DNA of 64,000 nucleotides. Source: Bacillota bacterium. GTDB lineage: Bacteria > Bacillota > Clostridia > Christensenellales > SZUA-584. Both the position numbers and the translations under genes were made by a program. The stretch is taken from the NCBI GenBank assembly GCA_023416745.1, contig JAEZHF010000051.1, positions 37,849 to 101,848 on the forward strand, written 5' to 3'. The notes beneath the pieces were generated by a model. It was not told the origin of the DNA. It did not search any database and saw nothing but the letters and a program-made list of their open reading frames with translations. Positions 57,559 to 64,000 of this stretch are shown here, piece by piece; the first letter of the stretch is position 1; each line of letters begins with the position of its first letter.

Positions 57559-59052
57559 TTAGTCCAGCAAGTTATCAACCGATTCTTCGGGCGACGGTGT
57601 CGGTTCCTCCGGCGGCTCCGGTGTGGCAACAGCAACCGGTTCGGGTCCAACGATTATCTCTCCGGCATACGCCTTATAGGTGGTTTTTTCAATGAACTCC
57701 GGTCCACCTACCTCTTTTCCGTTCTTAAAAAAACGCTTATATGTTTTATACACAGCCCCGTTTCTTCTGCCGACCACAACCTCTTTATAGCCAGGCGGCT
57801 TTGTTGTGTCCACCGTTACCAACATCTCACCAGAGGGATGCAACGTCTCCACTTTTTCGGAGGACAGCTTGATCTCATCGTATTCCTCGGGGAAAGCCAT
57901 GCGGTATATTTCGAAGCGCACCTTTTTCTCGCTGCTGTCCACCCAGCCAAATATATAGACGTTCTCCGTTGAATCGTTACGAAACACAAAATCGATTGTT
58001 CCCGTATTTATTGTCGCATCCAGCCCACCGTTTACATAGCTAAGCTGAATCGAATGGCCCCGCCTGCTCACAATCTCCAGACCGGCTTTCAGTACGGCGT
58101 TATACAGTGTGGTGGAAACCTGACAGACGCCGCCTCCCGCCTGATCTTCGCTGCCGCCGCGAACTATAGCTGGGGCAGGCTGCCATCCAAGGTCATATGT
58201 ACGAGGCCCCAGTACAGTATTGGCGGAGAATTCAGCGCCCGGTTCGAGCACACAACCGTTTATAATCCCCACCGCTTTCTTGATGTTTGCAACCCGCGAG
58301 TTGCGGTTGTACGGGCTTTTGGCGAATGATGTAGTGGCGGATATATACTGTACGGTACCTGCCTGCAAAGACCGTTTCGTCACTGCGGCTGGCACTTCAT
58401 TGACTGGGATCTGTATTGTGCCATACTTGTGGCGGCTTATACATTCCTCAACAGCTTTGTACAGCGCAGCCTCATCCACAGCGAAGCCGCTGACTTCGTC
58501 TGTATAAGAAAAGCGGTTTTCCCTGTCATCCTTGTTGACCTGTAATGTTGCATCTACTGCGGGCTGGTTCAGTCCGGCGGCAATCTTGGCCAGCCTTGAT
58601 TTCACTGGGACCGTATTTATCGTGAAGTCAGTGGAAAACTCCAATCCGTTCTTGGCAATTTCGTCAATTTTTCTCTGGATTGAGGCTCGACTGCCTTCAC
58701 GCGCCGCCTTCATTGCCTGAGACAGCACATCTTCAATATTGTTTGAGACATCAAAGTCATCTTGTGTCAGCTCAAATGACTGTCCGCCAAATTCAAGGGA
58801 GATACGCACAGCGGTCAATCGGGCGCGCATGTTGCTATTGATGGCCGTCCTTGCCTGCGGCAGAGTCATACCGCTCATATCTATTCCGTCGATCGTTATG
58901 CCTTTATGGTACGTTCCGGTTAGCAGCAGATTGTCCCACTCCTGCTGTGAGAACGTATTTTGCTGTAGATAAAAGATTCCTGTCACTGCCAGCGCGGCCA
59001 CCATCACCACGAGCAGAACTCCGATTGCAGCCCTTTTTCGGTGTTTACTCAT
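57559..59052 (-). CDS. VanW-family protein with peptidoglycan-binding and G5 domains
   Basis: The 497-residue envelope protein has an N-terminal membrane anchor (about residues 8-29), two PG_binding_4-like modules (TGTYHKGITIDGIDMSG onward), the VanW domain (GAEFSANTVLGPRTYDLGW, GGSEDQAGGGVCQVSTTLYN) and a G5-like C-terminal module (VVVGRRNGAVYKTYKRFFKN to YKAYAGEII), ending in a Pro/Glu-rich tail. VanW proteins occur with vancomycin-resistance operons but are general wall proteins of unknown function. The ATG at 59052 overlaps the stop of a seven-codon open frame that starts at the nearest GGAGG. Confidence 0.85.
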   Translation of the reverse strand: MSKHRKRAAIGVLLVVMVAALAVTGIFYLQQNTFSQQEWDNLLLTGTYHKGITIDGIDMSGMTLPQARTAINSNMRARLTAVRISLEFGGQSFELTQDDFDVSNNIEDVLSQAMKAAREGSRASIQRKIDEIAKNGLEFSTDFTINTVPVKSRLAKIAAGLNQPAVDATLQVNKDDRENRFSYTDEVSGFAVDEAALYKAVEECISRHKYGTIQIPVNEVPAAVTKRSLQAGTVQYISATTSFAKSPYNRNSRVANIKKAVGIINGCVLEPGAEFSANTVLGPRTYDLGWQPAPAIVRGGSEDQAGGGVCQVSTTLYNAVLKAGLEIVSRRGHSIQLSYVNGGLDATINTGTIDFVFRNDSTENVYIFGWVDSSEKKVRFEIYRMAFPEEYDEIKLSSEKVETLHPSGEMLVTVDTTKPPGYKEVVVGRRNGAVYKTYKRFFKNGKEVGGPEFIEKTTYKAYAGEIIVGPEPVAVATPEPPEEPTPSPEESVDNLLD

Positions 59053-59301
59053 CTTCTCCATCTCTCATATAACCTCCGTATATATGATTCATAGCCAATC
59101 CATACCCCTTTTTATACCTGATGATTGTTAATAATATGTGTTAATTTGACGGCGCTGAATATAACACGGAAAATTCATCATTTCAGCCTTCAATATGACG
59201 AATTTGACACCCATTATGTTCCTTCATTTCCCTTTCTTATAAGCTTTCTCACTTGTATTCAACAGAAGTATCCACATTCATAGGTTGTCATCTGGAAATA
59301 T

Positions 59302-59326
59302 AAAAAGGAGCGCAGTGATGCGCCCC
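59302..59326 (-). terminator. Intrinsic terminator after the GT2-GtrA gene
   Basis: On the minus strand GGGGCGCA pairs with TGCGCTCC (8 bp, one G-T) around TCAC, followed by TTTTTATA. It lies 17 bp after the stop at 59344. Confidence 0.8.
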
Positions 59327-59343
59327 CCACAACCTGAAATGTT

Positions 59344-60417
59344 TTATTTAAATATGACCCTTCTTTGTACAAAAAAGCTGACAAAGAACAGTATCGCTTC
59401 TGTAATTATCTTGGCAACCAGTACATTAAGCCCCAGCATCTGCAGCCCTGTTATCATAAGAATATTCACAGCCAGTATAGCTGCAACCAGAAGATAATAG
59501 CCCAAAAGATGGCGGCCCAATCTGTCCTTTTTCTTCTTAGAGAATATTACGTTCCGGTTGACAAGGAAGTTGACCAGCGAGCTGATAATGCGGGCCGGAA
59601 CTGCCGCGAACAAGACCTCCAGCAATTTGGTGTCGGCAGACAGGCTGTATACATTGGGCAACACCCACAGCGACATCAGTGTAAACACCGCAAAGTCAAT
59701 CAGAAAAGCCAGCATCGAGGACGCACCGAACATAAGTATGCGCTTGTATATCCGCCATGAATCCTTTAGCGGGCTAAAATGAGATCCGCTGTTGTTGTTG
59801 ATATATACCGTCTCAATGTCGATTTCCTTGAGCTTCAGGCAAAGGCGCGATGCTTCAAGCAGCATATTCATCTCATATTCATATCTGTCTCCAGGAAGCT
59901 TGAGCAGATCAGAAAGTGCACTGTATGGCACCCCCCTGAGGCCCGTTTGTGTATCCCTGATGCGCTGACCGCTTAGAAAGTTGAAGACACTGCGCGTAAT
60001 CGCATTGCCCATGCGGCTTTTAAGCGGCACCTCGCCCTGGAAAGCCCGGCTTCCCAGCACCATCGTGTTCTGCCATTCCGTCATCATCCTGGCGACACAC
60101 ACGATATCACGGACAAGATGCTGTCCGTCTGCATCCGCTGTGACGACACCATCTATATCGTCTCCCAAGAATATTATTTCTTCAATTCCGGTCTTTAGTG
60201 CCCGTCCTTTTCCCTTGTTCACATTGTGTTTTAGTACGCGGCAACCCAGTTTTTCCAACCTGTTGAAAACCGGGGTATACTCATCACCGCTCCCGTCATC
60301 CACAATGATGACCTGGTTGAATCCGCGTTCATTTAATTCTTCAGACAGGACTACCAGCGCTTCTCCCGGTTTATAAGCAGGTATCAGCACAACGATGCGT
60401 GAAAGATTGTCGTCCAT
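59344..60417 (-). CDS. Glycosyltransferase family 2 fused to a GtrA-like membrane domain
   Basis: The 357 residues consist of a GT-A domain (1-225) with VVLIPAYKPGEAL, VIIVDDGSGDEY, NKGKGRALKTGIE and the DxD-type TADADGQH, then a GtrA-like domain with four transmembrane helices (about 232-355). The GT2 half is most like dolichyl/undecaprenyl-phosphate glucose or mannose synthases, and GtrA proteins are thought to flip or present the lipid-linked sugar. The fusion thus joins making and moving the sugar carrier. A strong start site is not visible: no good ribosome binding site precedes the ATG. It has a promoter at 60555-60583. Confidence 0.88.
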   Translation of the reverse strand: MDDNLSRIVVLIPAYKPGEALVVLSEELNERGFNQVIIVDDGSGDEYTPVFNRLEKLGCRVLKHNVNKGKGRALKTGIEEIIFLGDDIDGVVTADADGQHLVRDIVCVARMMTEWQNTMVLGSRAFQGEVPLKSRMGNAITRSVFNFLSGQRIRDTQTGLRGVPYSALSDLLKLPGDRYEYEMNMLLEASRLCLKLKEIDIETVYINNNSGSHFSPLKDSWRIYKRILMFGASSMLAFLIDFAVFTLMSLWVLPNVYSLSADTKLLEVLFAAVPARIISSLVNFLVNRNVIFSKKKKDRLGRHLLGYYLLVAAILAVNILMITGLQMLGLNVLVAKIITEAILFFVSFFVQRRVIFK

Positions 60418-60554
60418 CTGTGACCAGCGTACACGAATACATCATTGCATTCGCATACATACCCTTTCATTTATTTATTGCTTCCTGTGTTATGTCTAAA
60501 ACGGAACTGCCGGAATGAGCAACCAGCGTTACCCATCCGTTTTGTTCACCGTAT

Positions 60555-60583
60555 ATAATAACTGTTTGTTTATTATATCACAA
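60555..60583 (-). promoter_or_regulatory. Putative promoter for the GT2-GtrA gene
   Basis: Minus strand -35 TTGTGA, a 17-bp spacer, -10 TATTAT. It gives an untranslated leader of about 130 nt. Confidence 0.5.
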
Positions 60584-61143
60584 CAGTTTTATAATATTTG
60601 GGAGAACTATATGAAATACAGGTTAAAAATCAACCAGTGAACACGAATATCTCTGACATAAAAAAAATATGCCCCTATTTCGGTATGGTAAAATATAAAT
60701 AGTTAAAAAGTCCTTCTCACTACACATCGCCGCGATGGGCTGATTGCTTTTTTGTTGTTCGGTTATTGTTCTGGCCTTCCCTTGTTATCGGTGTCTGGCC
60801 TTTGCTTTTTTGTGCACGGGCCGTTTTGTTATCAGGATGGCTGTCTTTAGGCATAATTTTTCCTCTCTTTCATGTGCAATTCTATTTTGCCCACTCCTCA
60901 GTGTGTTAAACAGATTTATAATTTGTTATGTTTCTCTTCAAAAACGAGCAGCAAAGAAGTATAATAAAACATATAATTAATTATTGCGGCTTAATTTGGT
61001 TCCCTGTATTATGTCTGTTCGTTGCTTTGAGCTCTACGGCTTTACCAATGGATGTTGACACTTCACTGTTATTTCGATTTCCGGAACAGAAAGGAGATTA
61101 GACCCGAATAGTTAATATCCTCATAATAAGCGAGGTTGTTATC
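60584..61143. other. AT-rich intergenic region with no convincing gene
   Basis: About 560 bp between the GT2-GtrA promoter and the EFR1 gene. One open frame on the plus strand (60744-60980) encodes a Cys/Phe-rich low-quality sequence with no ribosome binding site and is not called. A possible AAGGAG at about 61089-61094 precedes no start codon, and GAGG at 61130-61133 serves the EFR1 gene. Nothing else was identified. Confidence 0.5.
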
Positions 61144-62166
61144 ATGCCAAACGCAATCATTTATGTTTTTTCCGGTACGTATCATACACTTAAAACGGCC
61201 GAAATGATCAAAGCCCATCTCGTCGCCGGAAATGTACCCACAATCATTTACGAAGTCCGGCAGCCTATTGATCAGATACCCGCGCCTCAGGAAGGCGATA
61301 TCGTGGGTTTTGGTTATCCTGTCCACGCTTTCAATTCACCGCAGCTTTTTTTGGATTTTGTTAAAAAGCTGCCCGCCGCACAGCTTAACCGCGCATTCAT
61401 ATTCAAAACCTCAGGAGAACCTTTTCACATCAACGATGCTTCTTCATGCAGGCTTCTCCGGATGCTGGTCAAAAAGGGATATGACGTTATGCTGGAAACA
61501 CATATGCTGATGCCATATAACATACTGCGGCGATATCCGGATGGCCTTGTCAAGCAGATGACTCTCTACAGCGATGCCATGTGCCAGCAGCTCGCACTGC
61601 GGCTGCTGAACGGAGAACGTGACGTGATTCATTATACACTGCGACACCGGCTTGCATCTGTGATATTTCGTATTGAATGGTTTGGCGCGTGGTTCAACGG
61701 CCTGTTCTACAGCGTAAACATGCAAAAATGCATCAAATGCCAAAAGTGCGTCAAAACCTGTCCGGCATGCAACATTTCTTTTGATGGCGAGAGGTTTCAT
61801 TTTGCGCGTCACTGCACCATGTGCATGCGCTGTGCAATGTACTGTCCGACGGACGCCATGAATATCGGCCTGCTGCAGCCCTGGAAGGTTAATGGCGGTT
61901 ATGCCTTCATGCGGATTGCGAACGACCCGGGTGTTCCCGTGGACTATGTCAATCCTACCACAAAAGGCTATTTCGGCCTTTTCCGCAGGTTTTTCCGTAA
62001 AGCGGATGAGTCTCTTCTTGCATATGGCATTAGCGTACCGGGCCATACGCCCGTATCCAGGCCGGAGCCTCCGGAGCTTGGAATAATTGAAGCATGCTGC
62101 GAGGTAGAGCCGTTGTCTGTCTATCAGGATGACGAGCAGCAGAACGACAGTGTTATTTTGCCTTGA
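61144..62166 (+). CDS. EFR1-type flavodoxin/ferredoxin fusion protein
   Basis: A 340-residue protein with an N-terminal flavodoxin-like domain (IIYVFSGTYHTLKTAEMI, then GFGYPVHAFNSPQLF) to about residue 175. A two-cluster ferredoxin domain follows (CIKCQKCVKTCPACN at about 197-211 and CTMCMRCAMYCPTDAM at about 227-242) and then a C-terminal extension. EFR1 proteins are common in strict anaerobes and presumably pass electrons between flavin and iron-sulfur partners. The partner is unknown. It is a single gene followed by a terminator. Confidence 0.85.
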   Translation: MPNAIIYVFSGTYHTLKTAEMIKAHLVAGNVPTIIYEVRQPIDQIPAPQEGDIVGFGYPVHAFNSPQLFLDFVKKLPAAQLNRAFIFKTSGEPFHINDASSCRLLRMLVKKGYDVMLETHMLMPYNILRRYPDGLVKQMTLYSDAMCQQLALRLLNGERDVIHYTLRHRLASVIFRIEWFGAWFNGLFYSVNMQKCIKCQKCVKTCPACNISFDGERFHFARHCTMCMRCAMYCPTDAMNIGLLQPWKVNGGYAFMRIANDPGVPVDYVNPTTKGYFGLFRRFFRKADESLLAYGISVPGHTPVSRPEPPELGIIEACCEVEPLSVYQDDEQQNDSVILP

Positions 62167-62206
62167 CATTTTAGAATAAGGCCAATGGAAGGTATAATAT
62201 ATCTAT

Positions 62207-62234
62207 AAAAAAAAGCCCGTGGTCAGCGGGCTTT
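62207..62234. terminator. Bidirectional intrinsic terminator
   Basis: The arms AAAGCCCG and CGGGCTTT (8 bp) enclose a 7-nt loop, with eight A residues on the left. It ends the EFR1 gene and, on the other strand, the aldo/keto reductase gene. Confidence 0.85.
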
Positions 62235-62245
62235 CTAGTATCATT

Positions 62246-63190
62246 TTATCCCATGATTTCTATATACTTTTTCTCAATGTAGGCGATCTCATCAGCAGTC
62301 AATTCCCATTCCGCCGCGCTGGCATTTTCATATGCCATTTCCGGAGTTGTCGCGCCCATCAACGAGCAGGTCACGCCCGGCTGAGACAATACCCAGTTGA
62401 TGGATACCTGCGCCACCGTCGTACCTTTATCGCCTGCAATTCCACGAAGAACGTCCAGCAGTTTTTGGCACTTCGACCACATTGGCTCTTCATAGAAAGA
62501 ATAGAACACAGACCGCAGTTCCTTACCGCCTGTTACGGGCTTTTCCATTTTGCCTGTAAGAATGCCGCCGCCAAGAGATCCGTATGTAATGACACCAACG
62601 TCATTCTTCTTGCAGAAGGGCAGTATGCCGTTTTCGACGGAGCTGCGGTTGAGCATACTCATTGGAGGCTGCACAGCTGAAATATCCGCTATATCGATTG
62701 CTTTCTGAATCAGTCCGGTATCAAAGTTGGACACACCAATTGCACGTATCTTTCCCTCTTCTTTAAACTTGACCATAAGCTCCAACGCAGCGTCGATACT
62801 ATTATTGAGGTCCGGCCAGTGGATGAAATAAAGGTCAATGTAATCCGTTTCCAAACGGCGCAGTGAATCCTCAAGCTCTTTGCGCATGACAACGGGATCC
62901 AAGCAGCGCACATAGGCACCTTCCACGCGAAGGACTCCCAATTTTGTGGCTAAAACCACTTTGTCACGCAAGCCTTTGATAGCCTTGGCAACTACTCTCT
63001 CCGACGCACCGTTTAAACCATAAGCCGCTGCGGTATCCACCATATTGACACCGGCGTCAATCGAAGCCCTAATAGCGTCTATGGACATCTTTTCATCGAC
63101 TTCACCAAAAAAGTCGTTGCCCATTTCCCATGTTCCCTGTCCAATAACGGAAATATCAATACCGCTGTTTCCCATCCTTCTGTATCTCAT
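62246..63190 (-). CDS. Aldo/keto reductase
   Basis: The 314-residue NADPH-dependent oxidoreductase shows the catalytic tetrad in place: Asp in VDTAAAYG, Tyr in the same segment, Lys in LATKLG and His in YFIHWPDL, plus GVSNFD and the cofactor-binding C-terminal GATTPEMAYENA. The ATG at 63190 is placed by GGAGG 5 nt upstream. Substrate is unknown; such enzymes act on general aldehydes or sugars. It has a good promoter upstream and is a single gene. Confidence 0.92.
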   Translation of the reverse strand: MRYRRMGNSGIDISVIGQGTWEMGNDFFGEVDEKMSIDAIRASIDAGVNMVDTAAAYGLNGASERVVAKAIKGLRDKVVLATKLGVLRVEGAYVRCLDPVVMRKELEDSLRRLETDYIDLYFIHWPDLNNSIDAALELMVKFKEEGKIRAIGVSNFDTGLIQKAIDIADISAVQPPMSMLNRSSVENGILPFCKKNDVGVITYGSLGGGILTGKMEKPVTGGKELRSVFYSFYEEPMWSKCQKLLDVLRGIAGDKGTTVAQVSINWVLSQPGVTCSLMGATTPEMAYENASAAEWELTADEIAYIEKKYIEIMG

Positions 63191-63255
63191 ATTAACCTCC
63201 AATTTATGATTTTTGATCCGAAATGACATTTGTGATAACATTTTTCATTAGTCAG

Positions 63256-63285
63256 ATTATATCATACTGTGAACCATTTTTTCAA
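63256..63285 (-). promoter_or_regulatory. Promoter of the aldo/keto reductase gene
   Basis: Minus strand -35 TTGAAA, an 18-bp spacer and a perfect -10 TATAAT with an extended TGA in front. Confidence 0.65.
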
Positions 63286-63414
63286 TATAATAATATATAT
63301 TGCACATATGTTCACACAATTGCAGAGTTGGAACTCCTATTATCGAAAAGCTTTGAACCATTTCTTTTTTATGTTATTGTTAATTCATATTAATATGATT
63401 AGGAGCTAAGTTTT

Positions 63415-63627
63415 ATGAACTTTTTTGACTGGATGATGCAGTATAGGGGCCGCAAAACTCCTCGGGGCATTCTTGCTGATCTTATCGCTATTAAAGAAAG
63501 TGACTTTCCAAAGAACGGAACTCGCGAAGAAATACAGGCGTTTTTAAATCCTGGAAACACTTGTGATATTACATCAGATATTTTCGATACAGTCTGGGAA
63601 AGCTATCTCGCCGACACCAGCAAGTGA
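63415..63627 (+). CDS. YozE-like SAM-fold small protein
   Basis: The 70-residue protein starts MNFFDWMMQYRGRKTPRG and continues SDFPKNGTREEIQAFL and IFDTVWESYLAD, a pattern like YozE/UPF0346 proteins with a sterile-alpha-motif-like fold. AGGAG lies 9 nt before the ATG. Its function in Bacillus is unknown. It stands alone, between a divergent aldo/keto reductase gene and the end of the rRNA operon. Confidence 0.7.
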   Translation: MNFFDWMMQYRGRKTPRGILADLIAIKESDFPKNGTREEIQAFLNPGNTCDITSDIFDTVWESYLADTSK

Positions 63628-63767
63628 TATCTATTAACCCATAGTCGTATATCTATTGCTGCAGTTTTTACGCTCTTGAAGAATAATAAGCAATGAAAAA
63701 AGCTACTGAAAATCCGAGAAGCCCTTTTCGCCAGTAATATTTTGATTCGAAGATGTTCTGCACATAA

Positions 63768-63792
63768 TAAAAAAGCCCGATGTAATCGGGCT
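63768..63792 (-). terminator. Terminator of the rRNA-tRNA transcript
   Basis: On the minus strand AGCCCGAT and ATCGGGCT (8 bp) enclose TAC and are followed by TTTTTATT. It lies 8 bp after the tRNA-Asn CCA end. Confidence 0.85.
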
Positions 63793-63799
63793 CTCAGCG

Positions 63800-63874
63800 T
63801 GGCTCCCCAGGTTGGGTTTGAACCAACGACCCTCCGGTTAACAGCCGGATGCTCTACCGCTGAGCTACTGAGGA
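63800..63874 (-). tRNA. tRNA-Asn (anticodon GTT)
   Basis: A 75-nt cloverleaf read on the minus strand: acceptor TCCTCAG/CTGGGGA, D stem AGCTC/GAGC, anticodon loop CTGTTAA with GTT, T loop GGTTCAAACC, discriminator G and an encoded CCA (63800-63802). It lies 7 bp downstream of the 5S rRNA, as often at the end of Firmicutes rRNA operons. Confidence 0.95.
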
Positions 63875-63881
63875 AAATTGA

Positions 63882-64000
63882 ATCCGGCAGCTTCCTACCC
63901 TCCCAGGCCGTGACCAGCCAAGTACTATCGGCGTATAAGGGCTTAACTTCTGTGTTCGAGATGAGAACAGGTGGATCCCCTTAGCTATCGCCACCGGAAA
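63882..64000 (-). rRNA. rrf: 5S ribosomal RNA
   Basis: The minus strand reads a full 5S pattern: TCCGGTGGCGATAGC at the 5' end, the conserved GGATCCACC and CCGAAC-like CTCGAACACAGAAGTTAAGC, and GGGAGGGTAGG near the 3' end. The 5' and 3' ends pair for 9 bp (TCCGGTGGC with GCTGCCGGA). The 5' boundary is at or within a few bases of the window edge. The 23S gene should lie just beyond it. Confidence 0.93.

Noticed and set aside
57559..59052. Vancomycin resistance gene cluster from the VanW domain
   Set aside because: No vanHAX, vanR/S or vanZ-like genes are present; VanW domains are common in wall proteins of susceptible clostridia.
60744..60980. 78-codon hydrophobic frame in the gap before the EFR1 gene
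   Set aside because: No ribosome binding site, Cys/Phe-rich composition typical of AT-rich noise, ends without supporting context.
62163..62198. TTGACA followed by TATAAT just before the terminator at 62207
   Set aside because: The spacer is 24 bp, too long for a sigma-A promoter, and any transcript would end within 40 nt.

Overview
The window is a densely packed, housekeeping-rich chromosome segment, almost certainly from a spore-forming, anaerobic member of the Clostridia (Firmicutes). The evidence is the smc-ftsY-ylxM-ffh-rpsP-khpA-rimM-trmD cluster, spoVS, the sporulation membrane protein YlbJ, an L20-type infC leader, a T-box before hisS-aspS, GGAGG-type ribosome binding sites with frequent TTG/GTG starts, indolepyruvate:ferredoxin oxidoreductase, a PPi-type phosphofructokinase and an EFR1 flavodoxin/ferredoxin. 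The DNA is moderately GC-rich with AT-rich promoters. I cannot name a genus. Most genes lie on the minus strand, as does the rRNA operon whose tail (5S, tRNA-Asn) enters at the right edge.

Layout. 0-1.3 kb: thiI (cut by the left edge) and a cysteine desulfurase. 1.4-3.4 kb: a zinc-ribbon membrane protein of unknown role. 3.4-6.7 kb: tig-clpP-clpX. 6.9-9.5 kb: argGH behind ArgR-like operators. 9.6-14 kb: a lipoprotein, a Cys-rich DUF3795-like protein, proA, rqcH and a small membrane protein. 14-19 kb: ruvC-ruvA-ruvB-queA-tgt-yajC. 19-21.2 kb: a metallophosphoesterase, then infC-rpmI-rplT behind an attenuating leader. 21-26 kb: a BaiN/YhiN flavoprotein with an RpiR regulator, surE, a DD-peptidase-like protein lacking catalytic residues and an NlpC/P60 lipoprotein. 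26-28 kb: deoB-pnp. 28-37 kb: the smc to trmD translation/secretion cluster, interrupted by a hairpin-rich repeat element, and spoVS. 37-41.2 kb: trxA, an RseC-like protein, aspS and hisS behind a T-box. 41-43.4 kb: pta-ackA. 43.5-47.9 kb: tmcAL, ylbJ, a coiled-coil gene, coaD, rsmD and fau. 47.9-54.6 kb: alr, a tandem-ACT protein and iorAB flanked by two phenylacetate-CoA ligases. 54.8-60.4 kb: a toroid-fold protein, PPi-phosphofructokinase, YjbQ, a VanW/G5 protein and a GT2-GtrA fusion. 61-64 kb: an EFR1 protein, an aldo/keto reductase, a YozE-like protein, tRNA-Asn and 5S rRNA.

How the parts work together. Co-directional sets give coherent functions: protein quality control (tig/clpPX), arginine synthesis, Holliday junction resolution plus queuosine modification, translation initiation and ribosomal proteins, nucleoside phosphorolysis (pnp and deoB), acetate/ATP formation (pta-ackA), and aromatic 2-oxoacid oxidation to aryl-acyl-CoA (iorAB, paaK). 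Control elements readable in the sequence include tandem ArgR-like palindromes, an L20 leader with mutually exclusive terminator and antiterminator, a T-box, an inverted repeat lying across the phosphofructokinase promoter, and a probable leaderless promoter.

No CRISPR array, prophage, transposase or defence island was seen. The least ordinary items are the catalytically degenerate DacF-like protein, the paired hairpin element at 31.9-32.1 kb, the iorAB cluster bracketed by two ligase paralogs, the 143-bp tail-to-tail overlap of ylbJ with its neighbour, and the leaderless NlpC/P60 lipoprotein gene.
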